DNA from: Hemerocallis citrina | Lineage: Eukaryota > Streptophyta > Magnoliopsida > Asparagales > Asphodelaceae | Assembly: GCA_017893485.1 (NCBI GenBank) | Contig: CM030360.1 | Span: 143,848,697-143,912,696 of the forward strand | DNA: 64,000 nt | Direction of reading: 5' to 3' | Shown: positions 55,884-64,000 of the stretch, one piece after another | Position numbering within the stretch: position 1 is the stretch's first letter | Layout of the letters: each line of letters begins with the position of its first letter | Program-made: the position numbers and the translations under genes | The notes under the pieces: generated by a model | What the model saw: only the letters and a program-made list of their open reading frames with translations | Told to the model about the DNA's origin: nothing | The model's database searches: none

Positions 55884-55966
55884 ACAAATGACCATCTCTT
55901 TCACCCAATCAAATAAAGAGGAAGAAGACGAAGGATGAATTTTACCTCAATCACAGACAAACCCAT
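45289..55966 (-). CDS. GDT1-like: GDT1-like protein (UPF0016/TMEM165 family cation/H+ antiporter), 12 exons
   Basis: Exons (minus strand, 5' to 3'): 55966-55946, 55823-55755, 49672-49613, 49532-49485, 48690-48602, 48491-48455, 48364-48320, 46040-45972, 45845-45801, 45718-45657, 45522-45450, 45363-45289 (TGA). All introns are GT-AG and the 693-nt frame joins without a stop to 230 residues, the usual length of plant GDT1-like proteins 3-5. The two signature motifs are present: EIGDKT at residues 20-25 and EWGDKS at 155-160, each starting a three-helix repeat, with a charged Glu/Lys loop (about 95-135) between. Family members exchange Mn2+ or Ca2+ for H+ in Golgi/ER membranes (plastid types carry a transit peptide, absent here). 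The ATG at 55966 has context AAAATGGG. Introns 2 (6.1 kb) and 7 (2.3 kb) are swollen by transposons. Nothing suggests a pseudogene. Confidence 0.95.
46320..46819. other. Assembly gap, 500 N
   Basis: Exactly 500 undetermined bases, probably a fixed-size placeholder within intron 7. Confidence 0.99.
46898..46946. repeat. (TA)n microsatellite
   Basis: About 24 TA units shortly after the gap; the repeat may be what broke the assembly. Confidence 0.9.
47273..47366. repeat. Tandem duplication, ~46-bp unit
   Basis: GCAATTTTTATTTCCTGTGG and the following bases through ACAAGTCG occur twice in a row, with one base inserted in the second copy. Confidence 0.9.
48051..48243. mobile_element. Small multi-hairpin MITE, 193 bp, in intron 7
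   Basis: Perfect 21-bp inverted ends (GAGCAATGCTCCATTGCAAAC and its complement), themselves partly palindromic. Inside are three copies of the palindrome AAGCCGTTGTT-n-AACAACGGCTT (about 48076, 48118, 48181) and one degenerate half copy near 48155. No coding sequence and no clear target duplication in the GA/TA-rich flanks. The module resembles that of the Mutator-type MITE at 22652 (GCCGTTRTT core). Confidence 0.85.
48691..49484 (-). other. Intron 4 of the GDT1-like gene
   Basis: A 794-bp intron with no recognisable element or gene. Confidence 0.8.
50165..52590 (+). mobile_element. L1-type LINE remnant, poly(A) tail
   Basis: Plus-strand frames give a degenerate plant L1 reverse transcriptase. 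LLKLDFENYDKADWNILIDI is at about 50305-50365. LQYADDTITFATP, the catalytic YADD box, is at about 50643-50680. GLGIYNLKNQNLALLRKWLW is at 51170-51230. The zinc-binding C-terminal region (GHICVLCHFHEEFVYHLFIQC) is at about 51855-51915. The 3' end is TGTGATCCC followed by A12 (52570-52590). The endonuclease is missing, so it is 5'-truncated, and there are many stops. It lies antisense to the host gene inside intron 2. A short AAGCAAGA motif near both ends may be a decayed target duplication. Confidence 0.85.
53060..53400. repeat. Inverted-repeat region built from ACCATGAACTTGTTTTACTTT units
   Basis: The left half has two or three direct copies of a unit like CTATCATGAACTTG...TTTTACTTTTT; the right half has similar units in inverted orientation (AAGTAAAAACAAGTTCATGATGGT and others). 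The whole can fold on itself. It is probably a degenerate MITE; ends and target duplication are not clear. Confidence 0.45.
55834..55882. repeat. Poly(A) tract in intron 1
   Basis: About 40 A with a single interruption. On the gene's strand it is a T-tract just inside the short intron 1, near the acceptor of exon 2. Confidence 0.9.
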
Positions 55967-56521
55967 TTTAGCACAGATCCCACAGCACAATCCCTAAAGA
56001 CACAAAAGCAGAAAAACCCAAGTCTCAGTTTCTCTTCTCAATCTCTCTATATCAACTGGGATGGCACTAAACAGATGGAATCGATTCCGGAGATAGAAGA
56101 TTGAAGAAAATAAGGATCTGGGACTGTTAAAGAAGGTTCGATTACTATAATTACTATTCCTTGTGAAATGAATCTAAATATGAGAAATAGGAGAGAAATA
56201 GAGATTAGCAAGATGCGGCAGCTAATCTCTACCCTTTTCCTATTTTGTGGTGAGTACCGTGGACTTGAGCAATCAGGTTTTTATGGACGGCTGCATTATT
56301 TTTGCAAGGGAGATCGTTGACAATGTGTTGGTGATGCACGTGCGTGTCACGTGGAAGGATACTTAGAAATAAAACCCGTGGATTGCGTGTACTGCTTAAA
56401 GAAAAGTTTTCTTCTCGGTATAAAAAGGGCTACAAGAAAGAGATATATATATATTTGTATGGCAAATTTTCCGGCTTGGTTTAGCTCGTATTGTTTGAAC
56501 TCTCTAGCTAGTGGAAAGAGA
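55967..56521 (-). promoter_or_regulatory. Upstream/5' UTR region of the GDT1-like gene with two G-boxes
   Basis: Two CACGTG motifs (56337-56342 and 56348-56353) lie 371 and 382 bp upstream of the ATG, five bases apart. The CT-rich stretch 56040-56160 is likely 5' UTR. A TTGTGTCTTTAG|GG sequence just upstream of the ATG could be a leader-intron acceptor. No clear TATA box. Confidence 0.4.
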
Positions 56522-57190
56522 GATTTTTTTTGCCATAATTGGCCACTTTTTGAAAATATTTGCGACTATGAGTCAGTTTCGAAACTATAAGCGCTCGTAA
56601 GATACTTTGTACCACGTCAGCAACGGCCGCTATTCTTAGCGACATCTTCATTTTGAAAATCGCTAATGGGAATAGCGGCATATATTTTATAAAAAATTAT
56701 TTGTTGTCGCTATTCTCTCTAGCGACCTTAGTATGTATGAGATTGCTAATGGGAATAGCGACCACAAATAAATATATTGAGATACTTAGCGATTTCTAGA
56801 GAGCTTTTGCTCTCTTGGAAGAAAAAAATTAAAACTGAGGTCGCTATTAGGAATAACGACCTTAGTATACTTCGGTCATTATTCACAATAGCGGCCTCAG
56901 TATGAAACTCAATCTCCTTGTTCATTAATGGTAGTTAATCTCATTAGCGACTTCATACATGTTTTAGTCGCTAATAAGAATAGCGACAGCAAACTAAAAG
57001 TTCCAAATATTTTAAAACATATGCCGCTATATGCATTAGCGATTTCCAAAATGAAGATGTCGATTATAAGAATAGCGGCCGCGGCTAACGTAGCACAAAG
57101 TAGCCCACGAGCGCTAATAGTTTCGAAATTGGTCCATAATCTCAAATATTTTCAAAAAGTGGCTTATTACGGAAAAAAAAGAAAATCAAA
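56522..57190. mobile_element. Multi-hairpin TIR element, ~670 bp, related to the MITE at 22652
   Basis: The ends are inverted repeats of about 105 bp. Left: GCCATAATTGGCCACTTTTTG, then AAAATATTTG and CGAAACTATAAGCGCTCG. The right end on the minus strand reads CCGTAATAAGCCACTTTTTG, then AAAATATTTG and CGAAACTATTAGCGCTCG. Much of this aligns with the TIR at 22652 (ACTTTTTGAAAATATTTG, CACGTCAGCA). The interior holds about eight GTCGCTATT / AATAGCGAC modules, several as full palindromes, others split. The A/T-rich termini blur the exact ends and no 9-bp duplication could be confirmed. No open frame. Confidence 0.78.
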
Positions 57191-58097
57191 GATGGCCTCA
57201 GTTTTAAAACTCCTCATGTACGGCCACAATTAGAGTTCTTCAGCACATTCTTCTGATCGTCTAAGCTGCAAATTTCTTTTGTATTCCACTTTCATTAGAA
57301 CAATAGTAGTGTAATGAATTGATTGACTTTTTCGGGGTCCTCCTCCTCCTCTTCCTCCTCCGAGTCTTTCCCTTTGATGCTAATCTAGGGATGGGAGAAG
57401 GATATTCCCCATTTTCCCCTCCCCATCTAATTTTCAATCTTTACTTTAGTCTAATAAGCAAAGAACAAAACAGGATCTTGTGAACAACCTTTAGACACAA
57501 GAAGGCAAGGCTATGTGCAAGTAGGGACAACAACACTGACAAACTCAATGATAGTGGTGGAGATTTGCAGCCTTACAAGCAAGAGGACTGAGGTGGGGAG
57601 GTTGCATTGTAGTCGATCCTAACAGCTTGTGCCATTTTCAAGCCTGTCGACGTCGTTCAATGCTACATGAAAAAGAGGGAGCATTATTGTCGGTTCCGTT
57701 GAGGCCTTTCCCAAGAGGTTTGACCAGGTCTTTCAAATAGCGAAAAAGAGGATGTTGCCACCTAGTTTGTCATGTCCGTTGAGTCCATCGAAACTACATC
57801 CATATGTTGTGAGTAATATTTTCTCGACATGTTGTTGGGGTTTGTGGTTCCAATACACGATAATGGGTTGAAGATAGACAAGTTGATGAGTCGAAATGGG
57901 AGCAAGCAAGTACAAGAAGAAACACGAGAAGTTGTACCAAGCAAGTGGCAGCAGCAACATGCACAGATGTGCACAGAGCAGGATACGGTTAACTGCAAAT
58001 GTGCGGTCGGCCGCAAGGTGCAGCTTGTTAGGAAACAAGCGGTGCTACGACACTACTTGTTTAGGGAATCAGCGAAATTCTTCCCTTTCAAGAATTT
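57191..58097. other. No gene recognised; possibly LTR-derived in its right part
   Basis: Frames up to about 100 codons occur on both strands around 57730-58100 but none resembles a protein I know. A GCGGTCGGCCGC palindrome near 58001 is of the type found in neighbouring copia LTRs, so this may be LTR sequence cut by the LTR at 58098. Confidence 0.35.
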
Positions 58098-58794
58098 TGT
58101 TGAGTCTTCAACATAATCAATGCAAACCACCAAGCAAAACTAGATCACACCAATCACACAAGCACACAAGAATTTGTCCCGATTGGGGCTTTCGCCTTAA
58201 TCCGGGGGAGGAAGAACCCGATATGTTATTTCAACTAGAGAAGATACAAGAATGTGACAACTCTCACCACGACCCTCTCTCAAGTCTAACTGGAACTTGC
58301 TTGCTGTTTACAATGGAGAAACTTCTCACCCTCTCATATGAAGTACTCTCTTCTTCTTCTTCTATTCGGTATTCAATTAAATCATATGTTTTTGGAGCCG
58401 TTACAATGAATATATAGATCTAGAGAAACCCTAGTTTAATACACTTGATACACTAACTATTTGATGACTACTGAAGAGATAACCCTACATTGAGACATGT
58501 ACGATCTAACTTGAAAATGAAGTTGGGCTTCTCCCAAATTAGCCACACCCAAGCCCAAAAACTCATCAGCGCCGCATTCGGTTGACCAACCCCAAAGTGC
58601 GGTCAACTGTCCCCCTTGCAGGAAAACCCTGTATAGTCGGGCGGTCGACCGAATCCTAGTGCGGTCGACCGAAACTACTACTATTGTTGTTGCTGAATGT
58701 TTTCCTTCTTTATCTTCAATCATTCACTTCGATTCTTCTCTTCACTCCATCGTCTTCTTCATCGAATATGTGTATACAAGACATAAACCCAACA
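58098..58794 (-). mobile_element. copia-type LTR, ~700 bp
   Basis: On the minus strand it runs from TGTTGGGTTTATGTC (58794) to AAGACTCAACA (58098). It has GCGGTCGACCG palindromes near 58639 and 58660, a CTATATATTC stretch near 58418 as possible TATA box, and a CTATTAG-less U5. The layout parallels the LTR at 17693. No partner LTR is in the window and the flanks do not match, so limits are tentative. Confidence 0.5.
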
Positions 58795-59034
58795 CAGCTC
58801 CCCTACTCGAGAGCACGACATTCGAACGCACAGTCGATCGTTTTTGGCTCTGTTGGTTCGAAGGAAAGTTGCGGTCGACTGTCCACGACTGTCTTGTGGA
58901 CAGTCAACCGTTCGGCGTTGATCGATCTACGACTGTGATTAAATCTTATGATACCTATATATATTATATAAAGTACGATTTTAGGGTTAAGAGAAATATT
59001 GTTCTATCAGATTAGTGTGATCTATCAGCCGTGG

Positions 59035-59110
<76 letters not shown>

Positions 59111-59370
59111 AAAACCATACACCTTGGGGTGAGATATTCAGAGATTAGAAGAAAACCATACACCTTGGGGTGAGATATTCAGAGATTTGTAAAAAAAAAT
59201 CTTAATATTTCTAGTGAAAATCACAGGAATGCCTCTACGCGGGAAGTAATCATCTATTTGGTGAACCTCGAAAAAATTTCATGTGTTCTTGTGTGTTGGC
59301 TTCTGATTGATTTTGATTCTATTGTGTGGTATCTCGTTCGTGAGTTATTCCGCAATTAGAACTCAACCCA
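58795..59370 (+). mobile_element. LTR-like sequence, plus strand
   Basis: Contains GCGGTCGACTG/CAGTCAACCG palindromes (58818-58915), a TATATATTATATAAAG box near 58955, a long (TA)n run (59039-59108), and a 37-bp tandem duplication (about 59109-59187). A U5-like end, GGTGAACCTCG...TGTGTTCTTGTGTG, follows. Together these suggest a copia LTR, but neither a partner nor a duplication is visible. Confidence 0.4.
59039..59108. repeat. (TA)n microsatellite
   Basis: About 35 TA units. Confidence 0.92.
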
Positions 59371-59460
59371 TGCCGCACCGAGGAAGGTGTTGTTGTTTGA
59401 GTACATCACCCTAGGGGAGTGAATAGGGTGATTGTGCGGAATAAAAAAAATAATTAAAAT

Positions 59461-59879
59461 TGTAACGCCCCTGCCTCAAGCTTAAACAATTTATATAATT
59501 TATAAGACAAATTAGATACTATGTAGTACAACTGCCCACCACAGGCTGCCTCTCAAAAGGTGGTTAACCGAATTGGTAACTTTTGATCATAGGCATTATT
59601 ATTTATATATTATTTTATCTTTGAAATCTTTCGATATGGGACAAATTGTACTTTACTCTGTTCTCTCTCTCCGAAATCAACAGAGAGCACAGAGCAACAC
59701 AGTGCAGGTGGGCCTCCACACGGAAGCCACATCAGCCATGCTAACGAAGTCAACAGCCACAAAGCCAAAGCTTTTTGCTGTTTACAACATGGTGGGCCCC
59801 CCATCATACATCACATATTTACTATATTTACAAGAATGCAATGCATATAATTTACCAACACCAAAAGCAACCATTAATC

Positions 59880-59966
<87 letters not shown>

Positions 59967-59992
59967 TATATTTTTTAACACGAGGTGTTACA
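59461..59992 (-). mobile_element. TRIM 3' LTR
   Basis: 532 bp; longer than its partner because of a (CA)n run (59881-59947) followed by (TA)n. Confidence 0.9.
59881..59966. repeat. (CA)n-(TA)n compound microsatellite in TRIM LTR
   Basis: About 33 CA units followed by about 9 TA units. The partner LTR has only a short TA run here, so the expansion came after insertion. Confidence 0.92.
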
Positions 59993-60240
59993 GACACCCC
60001 CCCTTCAGTAATCAGCGTCCTCGCTAAGCATGAGCATGCACAATCTAGTACAGGATCTACTTTCTAACCGATGTGGAGTGGAGTACCCTGATTCTGCTAG
60101 CTGCACCATACCCCGATTCTGCGAGTGGTCCATTATTTCAGGTCACCACCTCGCTCCCTCTCAGGCATACCCGTACATCTGCTAGCTCCATCTCAGGCAT
60201 ACATCTCGCCCACTCTTACCCACACTCGGTGTAGAAAGTC

Positions 60241-60253
60241 GGCTCTGATACCA
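60241..60253 (-). promoter_or_regulatory. TRIM primer binding site
   Basis: TGGTATCAGAGCC on the minus strand, complementary to the initiator tRNA-Met 3' region, two bases from the 5' LTR. Confidence 0.88.
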
Positions 60254-60255
60254 TT

Positions 60256-60723
60256 TGTAACGCCCCTGCCCCCAGCTCAGACAATTTATACAATTTACAA
60301 GACAAATTAGATACTATGTAGTACAACTGCCCACCACAGGATGCCTCTCAAAAGGTGGTTAACCGATTAGGTGACTCTTGATCATAGGCTATTTTATTTA
60401 TCATTATATTATTCTTATTATCTCACCGATGTGGTACTATTTCAAAATTCCCTCTCTCCTTCTTCCGAGTACACACAGTAGAAGAAGCCAACACAATTTT
60501 CCGGGTGGGCCCCCTAAGTTCTGACGTCAGCATGTGGCTATTCCAACAGCACATATACTTGTTGTTTGCCACAGATCGTGCCCCCCCATTTTATAACATT
60601 TCAACATTATTACAAGTATGCCATTCATACTCTTTGCTTTATACAAAGTTATAAACAGCCAACATTTTCCATATATATATTATATATATATTTTATACTC
60701 TTTGAAAATTATGGGGTGTTACA
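60256..60723 (-). mobile_element. TRIM 5' LTR
   Basis: 468 bp; partner of 59461-59992. Confidence 0.9.
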
Positions 60724-61651
60724 AAAATAAAGTGCAGAGTAAATAAAAAGAGTTAAGAAGAGTAAACGTAGATAGCACAAGTGACGCAGCGATGTAACGT
60801 AGTTCGACCCCCAGGTCTACGTCCACACCTTCTACTTGTAGCAATTCTCCGCCACAAGCATTCCACTATACTCAAAACCCTTATACAGTTATTCTCGGAT
60901 TCAGGCCGAGGGACCTATTACACCCACATGACTTCTAACACAAGTCCCGTCAATCTCACCAAAGTGGAAGAAAAGAAAAACTCAAGATCCTAAATGATCC
61001 TAACTGAACAATACAAAACTTATCACACACACTCGAATTGATTATTGAAAGATTAATTTAGAAGATTTTTCTCAGAAGCAATAGGTGAGGAATACTCAGT
61101 AGGTTCATCCAATTAAATAGATTGGGAAGTGTATCGATCAAATTTGGAAATGATACATTCCGAAAATGTGAACAGCGCAAAGTGCGGTCGACCGCAATCT
61201 TGGTGCAGTCACCGTTCATCTCTCTGACGTAAAGTAGAGAGATGAAGGGTCGACTGGTTCTTACGCAACTGAGAGTTGCAGTCAACTGTGATGCGGTCGA
61301 CCGTCATGAGGTGCGGTCGATCGGTATCGCGCTGTTCATACCGAATCCACTTTATATTCTTACCAAAAAGACTAATCAATCAATCAATCAATTTTACACA
61401 GATTTAAATCTCACAAATATAAAATGATAGCAGCTGGTCTTGATAGCTTTCTTGGACATTAATCAATCAACTTTTCTTTTTGAATATCTTCTTCTTTTGC
61501 TTGATTTCTCAATCTTTCTTTATTACTTTCCTTCTTTGAATATTCTTGAATCTCTTATGGATATTTTTTTATCCTGAAAATCTGAATAACTCAATTCAAA
61601 CTTATTAGTATTTATAGACACGTTTTATGCACACCAAACTAGGAGTCAATA

Positions 61652-62510
61652 ATCTCCCCATTTTGGTGTGAACAAAACATGCCTTTGAATATTGAAAGTA
61701 AAAAAGGTTAAACAATTTGGCATAAGAACACTCCTCCTGAATTCAGTACTTCCTGTAACACAGATTTTCATAGGTAAGGAGAGATTTGTAAATACTCCCC
61801 CTTAATTTAATATTTCATGGAAAAATATTTACTTATGTTTACTTTCATGCATTCATAATATTCATAATATTCTCCCCATTTTTGGAACACACCAATAGGG
61901 GGGCAAAAGACACGTATAAATTAATCCTCACGAAAACTATTTGTAAATGAAAAGAAACTTTCATTAAGAATAATAAAAGATAGAAAGTTTGGAGAGATAA
62001 GAATTAAAAAAAAAAAGAACGGAGGAAAGTCTACTTACATGATACCGTTGATAGCGAGACTCTTTGATATACAGGGAGAGCTCTTCATGATATCATAGAT
62101 TTGAGATTTTCCCAATACAAATGTGAAGAATGGATAAGAAGAATGAATTTCAAGAAATTAAGGTTATAGGAAAATTAGTAGAGAGTTAAAAAAATTGCAA
62201 CTTGTAACCCGAAAGAGAACCGGCCGACCGCAAAACCACTCAGTCAAAAATTTTCCAGAGAGCAAACCGGTCGACCGCACTCCTATTTCAAAAACACAAT
62301 GAATCAAAGAGGGTGAACCGATCGACCGTTTATCTTGTAAAGACCAAAACACATAAAAAGAGGATGAGCTGGTCGACCGGAAATACTGAAAGTCAATATT
62401 TTGAAAGTAGAGTATAAAAAAATTACCCGGGAATAAACCGGTCAACTGTGCAGTCGACCGTACACCCTCACAGGCGTACTGTCGCCCGTCCAGTCGACCA
62501 AAATAAAATT
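61652..62510 (-). mobile_element. copia-3 3' untranslated region with GTCGAC-type palindromes
   Basis: Non-coding DNA between the end of pol and the LTR. Within 62215-62500 six or more motifs of the type CCGGTCGACCG, CCGATCGACCG or CAGTCGACCG occur at intervals of about 50-70 bp. A purine tract closes the region next to the LTR. Confidence 0.6.
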
Positions 62511-64000
62511 TCAAGCTGAGATATCAATAACATTTAGTTCTCCTTTCAAAAAATGAAATCGTTTTTCATCTAAAGGTTTGGTAAAAATATCAGCAAGTTG
62601 CGAATAAACATATTCAAGAATAATATCTCCCTTTTGAAAATGGACTTTAAAAAAGTGATACCGAATATCAATGTGTTTAGTGCGACTGTGTTGATCATAG
62701 TTCTTTGTCATATGAACAGTACTAGTGTTATCACATTTAATTGGAATGTGATAAAAAAAATACCTTGTAGTCCTCTAGAGTGTGTTTCATCCATAGTACC
62801 TGCGCAGCAAGATCCTGCGGCAATATATTCAGCTTCGGCAGTTGAGAGAGTTACAAAATCTTGCTTCTTGGATGCCTATGAGATAAGACAGTTGCCCAAG
62901 AAGTGACATGTGCCGCTAGTGTTTTTTCTGTCTGTTAAGCTACCGACATAATCTGCATCAGAAAATCCTACAAGAAAAAATTTTCTATTTTTCGGGTACC
63001 AAACTCCAGTATTTAGTGTGCCTTTGAGGTATCAAATGATACGCTTAACGACAACCAAATGCGATTCTTTGGGACACGATTGGAAACGTGCATATAAACA
63101 AACACTAAACATAATATCTGAACGAGATGCAGTAATATAAAGTAACCTACCAATCATACCTCGATAAGTAGAAATATCAACATTGTTACCAGATTCATCT
63201 TTTCAAAGCTTAGTAGTAGTGGCCATAGGTATTTTGTAAGCATTTGCATTTTCAAGTCCGAACTATTTTACTAGTTCCTTTGCGTATTTGGATTGATTTA
63301 TAAAGATGTCATCCTTTCTTTGGTGTATTTGAAGCCCAAGAAAATAAGTTAGTTCTCCCATCATACTTATTTCGAACTCGTCCTGCATTTGCTTTGAGAA
63401 TTCCTTGCGAAGATTTTCATTAGTAAATCCAAATATAATATCATCAACATAAATTTGAACGATTAAAATATCTTTAGAAACATGTTTTATAAATAGTGTA
63501 GTGTCTACTTTTCCTTTAGAAAAACCTATGTGAAGTAGAAATGAACTTAGTCATTCATACCAAGCACGAGGAGCTTGCTTCAAACCATACAATTTTTTAT
63601 CAAGATGAAATACGTGGTTTGGGTGTGTGGGATCAATGAATCCCGGTGGTTGTACAATATAAACTTCTTCCAAAATAAAACCATTTAAAAATGCACTTTT
63701 AACATCTATTTGAAAGAGAGTAAAATTCATATAAGCAGCAAATGCAAGAAAGATACTAATGGCTTCAAGCCGTGCAACAGGTGCAAAAGTTTTATCAAAA
63801 TCTACACCTTCTTATTGGTTATAACCTTGTGCAACAAGACAGGCCTTATTTCTAGTGATTGATCCGAATTTATCTAACTTGTTCCTAAACACCCACTTAG
63901 TTCCAAGTATAGTTCTATTGTGAGGTCTAGAAACAAGTCTCCATACTTCATTCCGTTCGAATTGATTAAGTTCTTCTTGCATTGCAATAATCCAGTCATT
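62511..64000 (-). pseudogene. copia-3 reverse transcriptase and RNase H (runs off the window)
   Basis: The minus strand from the window edge gives a well preserved copia RT: FDKTFAPVARLEAISIFLAF at about 63805-63745, FQIDVKSAFLNGFILEEVYI at 63710-63655, LYGLKQAPRAWYE at 63590-63552, and the catalytic IYVDDIIFGFTNE at 63455-63420. RNase H follows: YRGMIGRLLYITASRSDI (63165-63110), DADYVGSLTDRKNTSG (62960-62910), STAEAEYIAAG (62845-62810), and SRTKHIDIRYHFFK with the end LADIFTKPLDEKRFHFLKGEL (62711-62535). At least four in-frame stops and a frame change near 62790 make it inactive, but the YVDD and DxD residues remain. Integrase and gag would lie beyond 64000. Confidence 0.9.

Larger units (their letters stand above)
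59461..60723 (-). mobile_element. TRIM (terminal-repeat retrotransposon in miniature), TSD AAAAT
   Basis: Complete small LTR element. LTRs 59461-59992 and 60256-60723 both start TGTAACGCCCCTGCC and end GTGTTACA, and share ACAAATTAGATACTATGTAG and AACTGCCCACCACAGG. A perfect 5-bp duplication AAAAT flanks it (59456-59460, 60724-60728). The minus-strand PBS TGGTATCAGAGCC (60253-60241) lies two bases from the right LTR and a purine tract (60004-59993 on the minus strand) beside the left, so it is read on the minus strand. The internal part is only 263 bp and encodes nothing. It depends on other elements for mobility. Confidence 0.93.
59371..61651 (-). mobile_element. 3' LTR of copia-3, interrupted by a TRIM
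   Basis: On the minus strand it starts TATTGACTCCTAGTTTGG (61651) right after a CAAAATGGGGAGAT purine stretch, and ends near CGGTGCGGCA (59371). The core 60915-60770 is homologous to the end of copia-1's LTR at 20820-20960. GCGGTCGACCG palindromes occur at 61181, 61245, 61290 and 61307. Without the TRIM the LTR is about 1.0 kb. Confidence 0.65.

Noticed and set aside
56522..57190. A 9-bp target duplication for the second large hairpin element
   Set aside because: A/T-rich ends allow several alignments, none giving matching 9-mers, so I did not claim one.
57733..58417. Open frames of 100-173 codons on both strands
   Set aside because: Low-complexity, mutually overlapping, no start context or domain; part overlaps an LTR with clear TG...CA ends.
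1..64000. tRNA or rRNA genes, organellar inserts
   Set aside because: No cloverleaf-like or rRNA-like sequence was noticed by eye on either strand; short tRNA matches are the primer binding sites at 18315 and 60241. A tRNAscan-SE and rRNA profile search would be decisive.

Overview
This is nuclear DNA of a flowering plant. The evidence is a single spliced gene of the plant GDT1-like (UPF0016) family with GT-AG introns, surrounded by Ty1/copia and Ty3/gypsy LTR retrotransposons (two with tRNA-iMet type primer sites), RTE- and L1-type LINEs, hAT and Mutator-like DNA transposons, MITEs and long AT microsatellites. There is no bacterial, organellar or viral replicon architecture. A run of 500 N (46320-46819) marks an assembly gap. 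The species cannot be named from the sequence.

Positions 1 to about 44140 are one nest of transposons. Its base is a Ty3/gypsy element on the minus strand: 5' LTR 43630-43924, gag 43602 to about 42831, pol pieces 24098-23541, 22642-21067 and 735-1, with its 3' LTR apparently starting at the window edge. Four blocks interrupt it: (i) a plus-strand copia element, about 736-21066, which holds a 3.3-kb solo LTR (2953-6281), two MITEs, an RTE LINE (7868-9472, 21-bp target duplication), a solo LTR (9707-17257) containing a hAT MITE and an opposite-strand solo LTR of the same family (12424-16228), and a gag-protease-only copia (17693-20786); (ii) a Mutator-type MITE (22652-23531, 9-bp target duplication); (iii) a minus-strand copia (24099-41209) holding a solo LTR (28363-36493) with a hAT transposon inside it (32702-36023), plus a further solo LTR and hAT relative inside its 5' LTR; (iv) a terminal-inverted-repeat element carrying what look like captured gene exons (about 41227-42830). 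Most nesting steps are confirmed by target-site duplications read directly from the sequence.

The only host gene I can build is a 12-exon GDT1-like gene on the minus strand (55966 down to 45289; 230 codons, every junction in frame). Family members move Mn2+/Ca2+ and H+ across endomembranes. Its 6-kb intron 2 holds a degenerate L1 LINE and an inverted-repeat region; intron 7 holds a small multi-hairpin MITE and the assembly gap. Two CACGTG G-boxes lie about 370-390 bp upstream of the ATG.

From 56522 to the end the window is again transposon-rich: a second large multi-hairpin TIR element (56522-57190), copia LTRs, a structurally complete TRIM (59461-60723, 5-bp duplication, tRNA-Met type PBS) inside a copia LTR, and the 3' part of a minus-strand copia whose RT and RNase H are still readable (62511-64000).

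The most unusual signal is a set of three TIR elements (22652-23531, 48051-48243, 56522-57190) built from arrays of short palindromes of the type GCCGTTATT-n-AATAACGGC. Two share related terminal repeats, yet their palindromes differ by matched changes on both arms. Other signals are recurrent GTCGAC-centred palindromes in LTRs of several copia elements, the gag-only copia with an unrecognised C-terminal domain, and the TIR element with captured exons.
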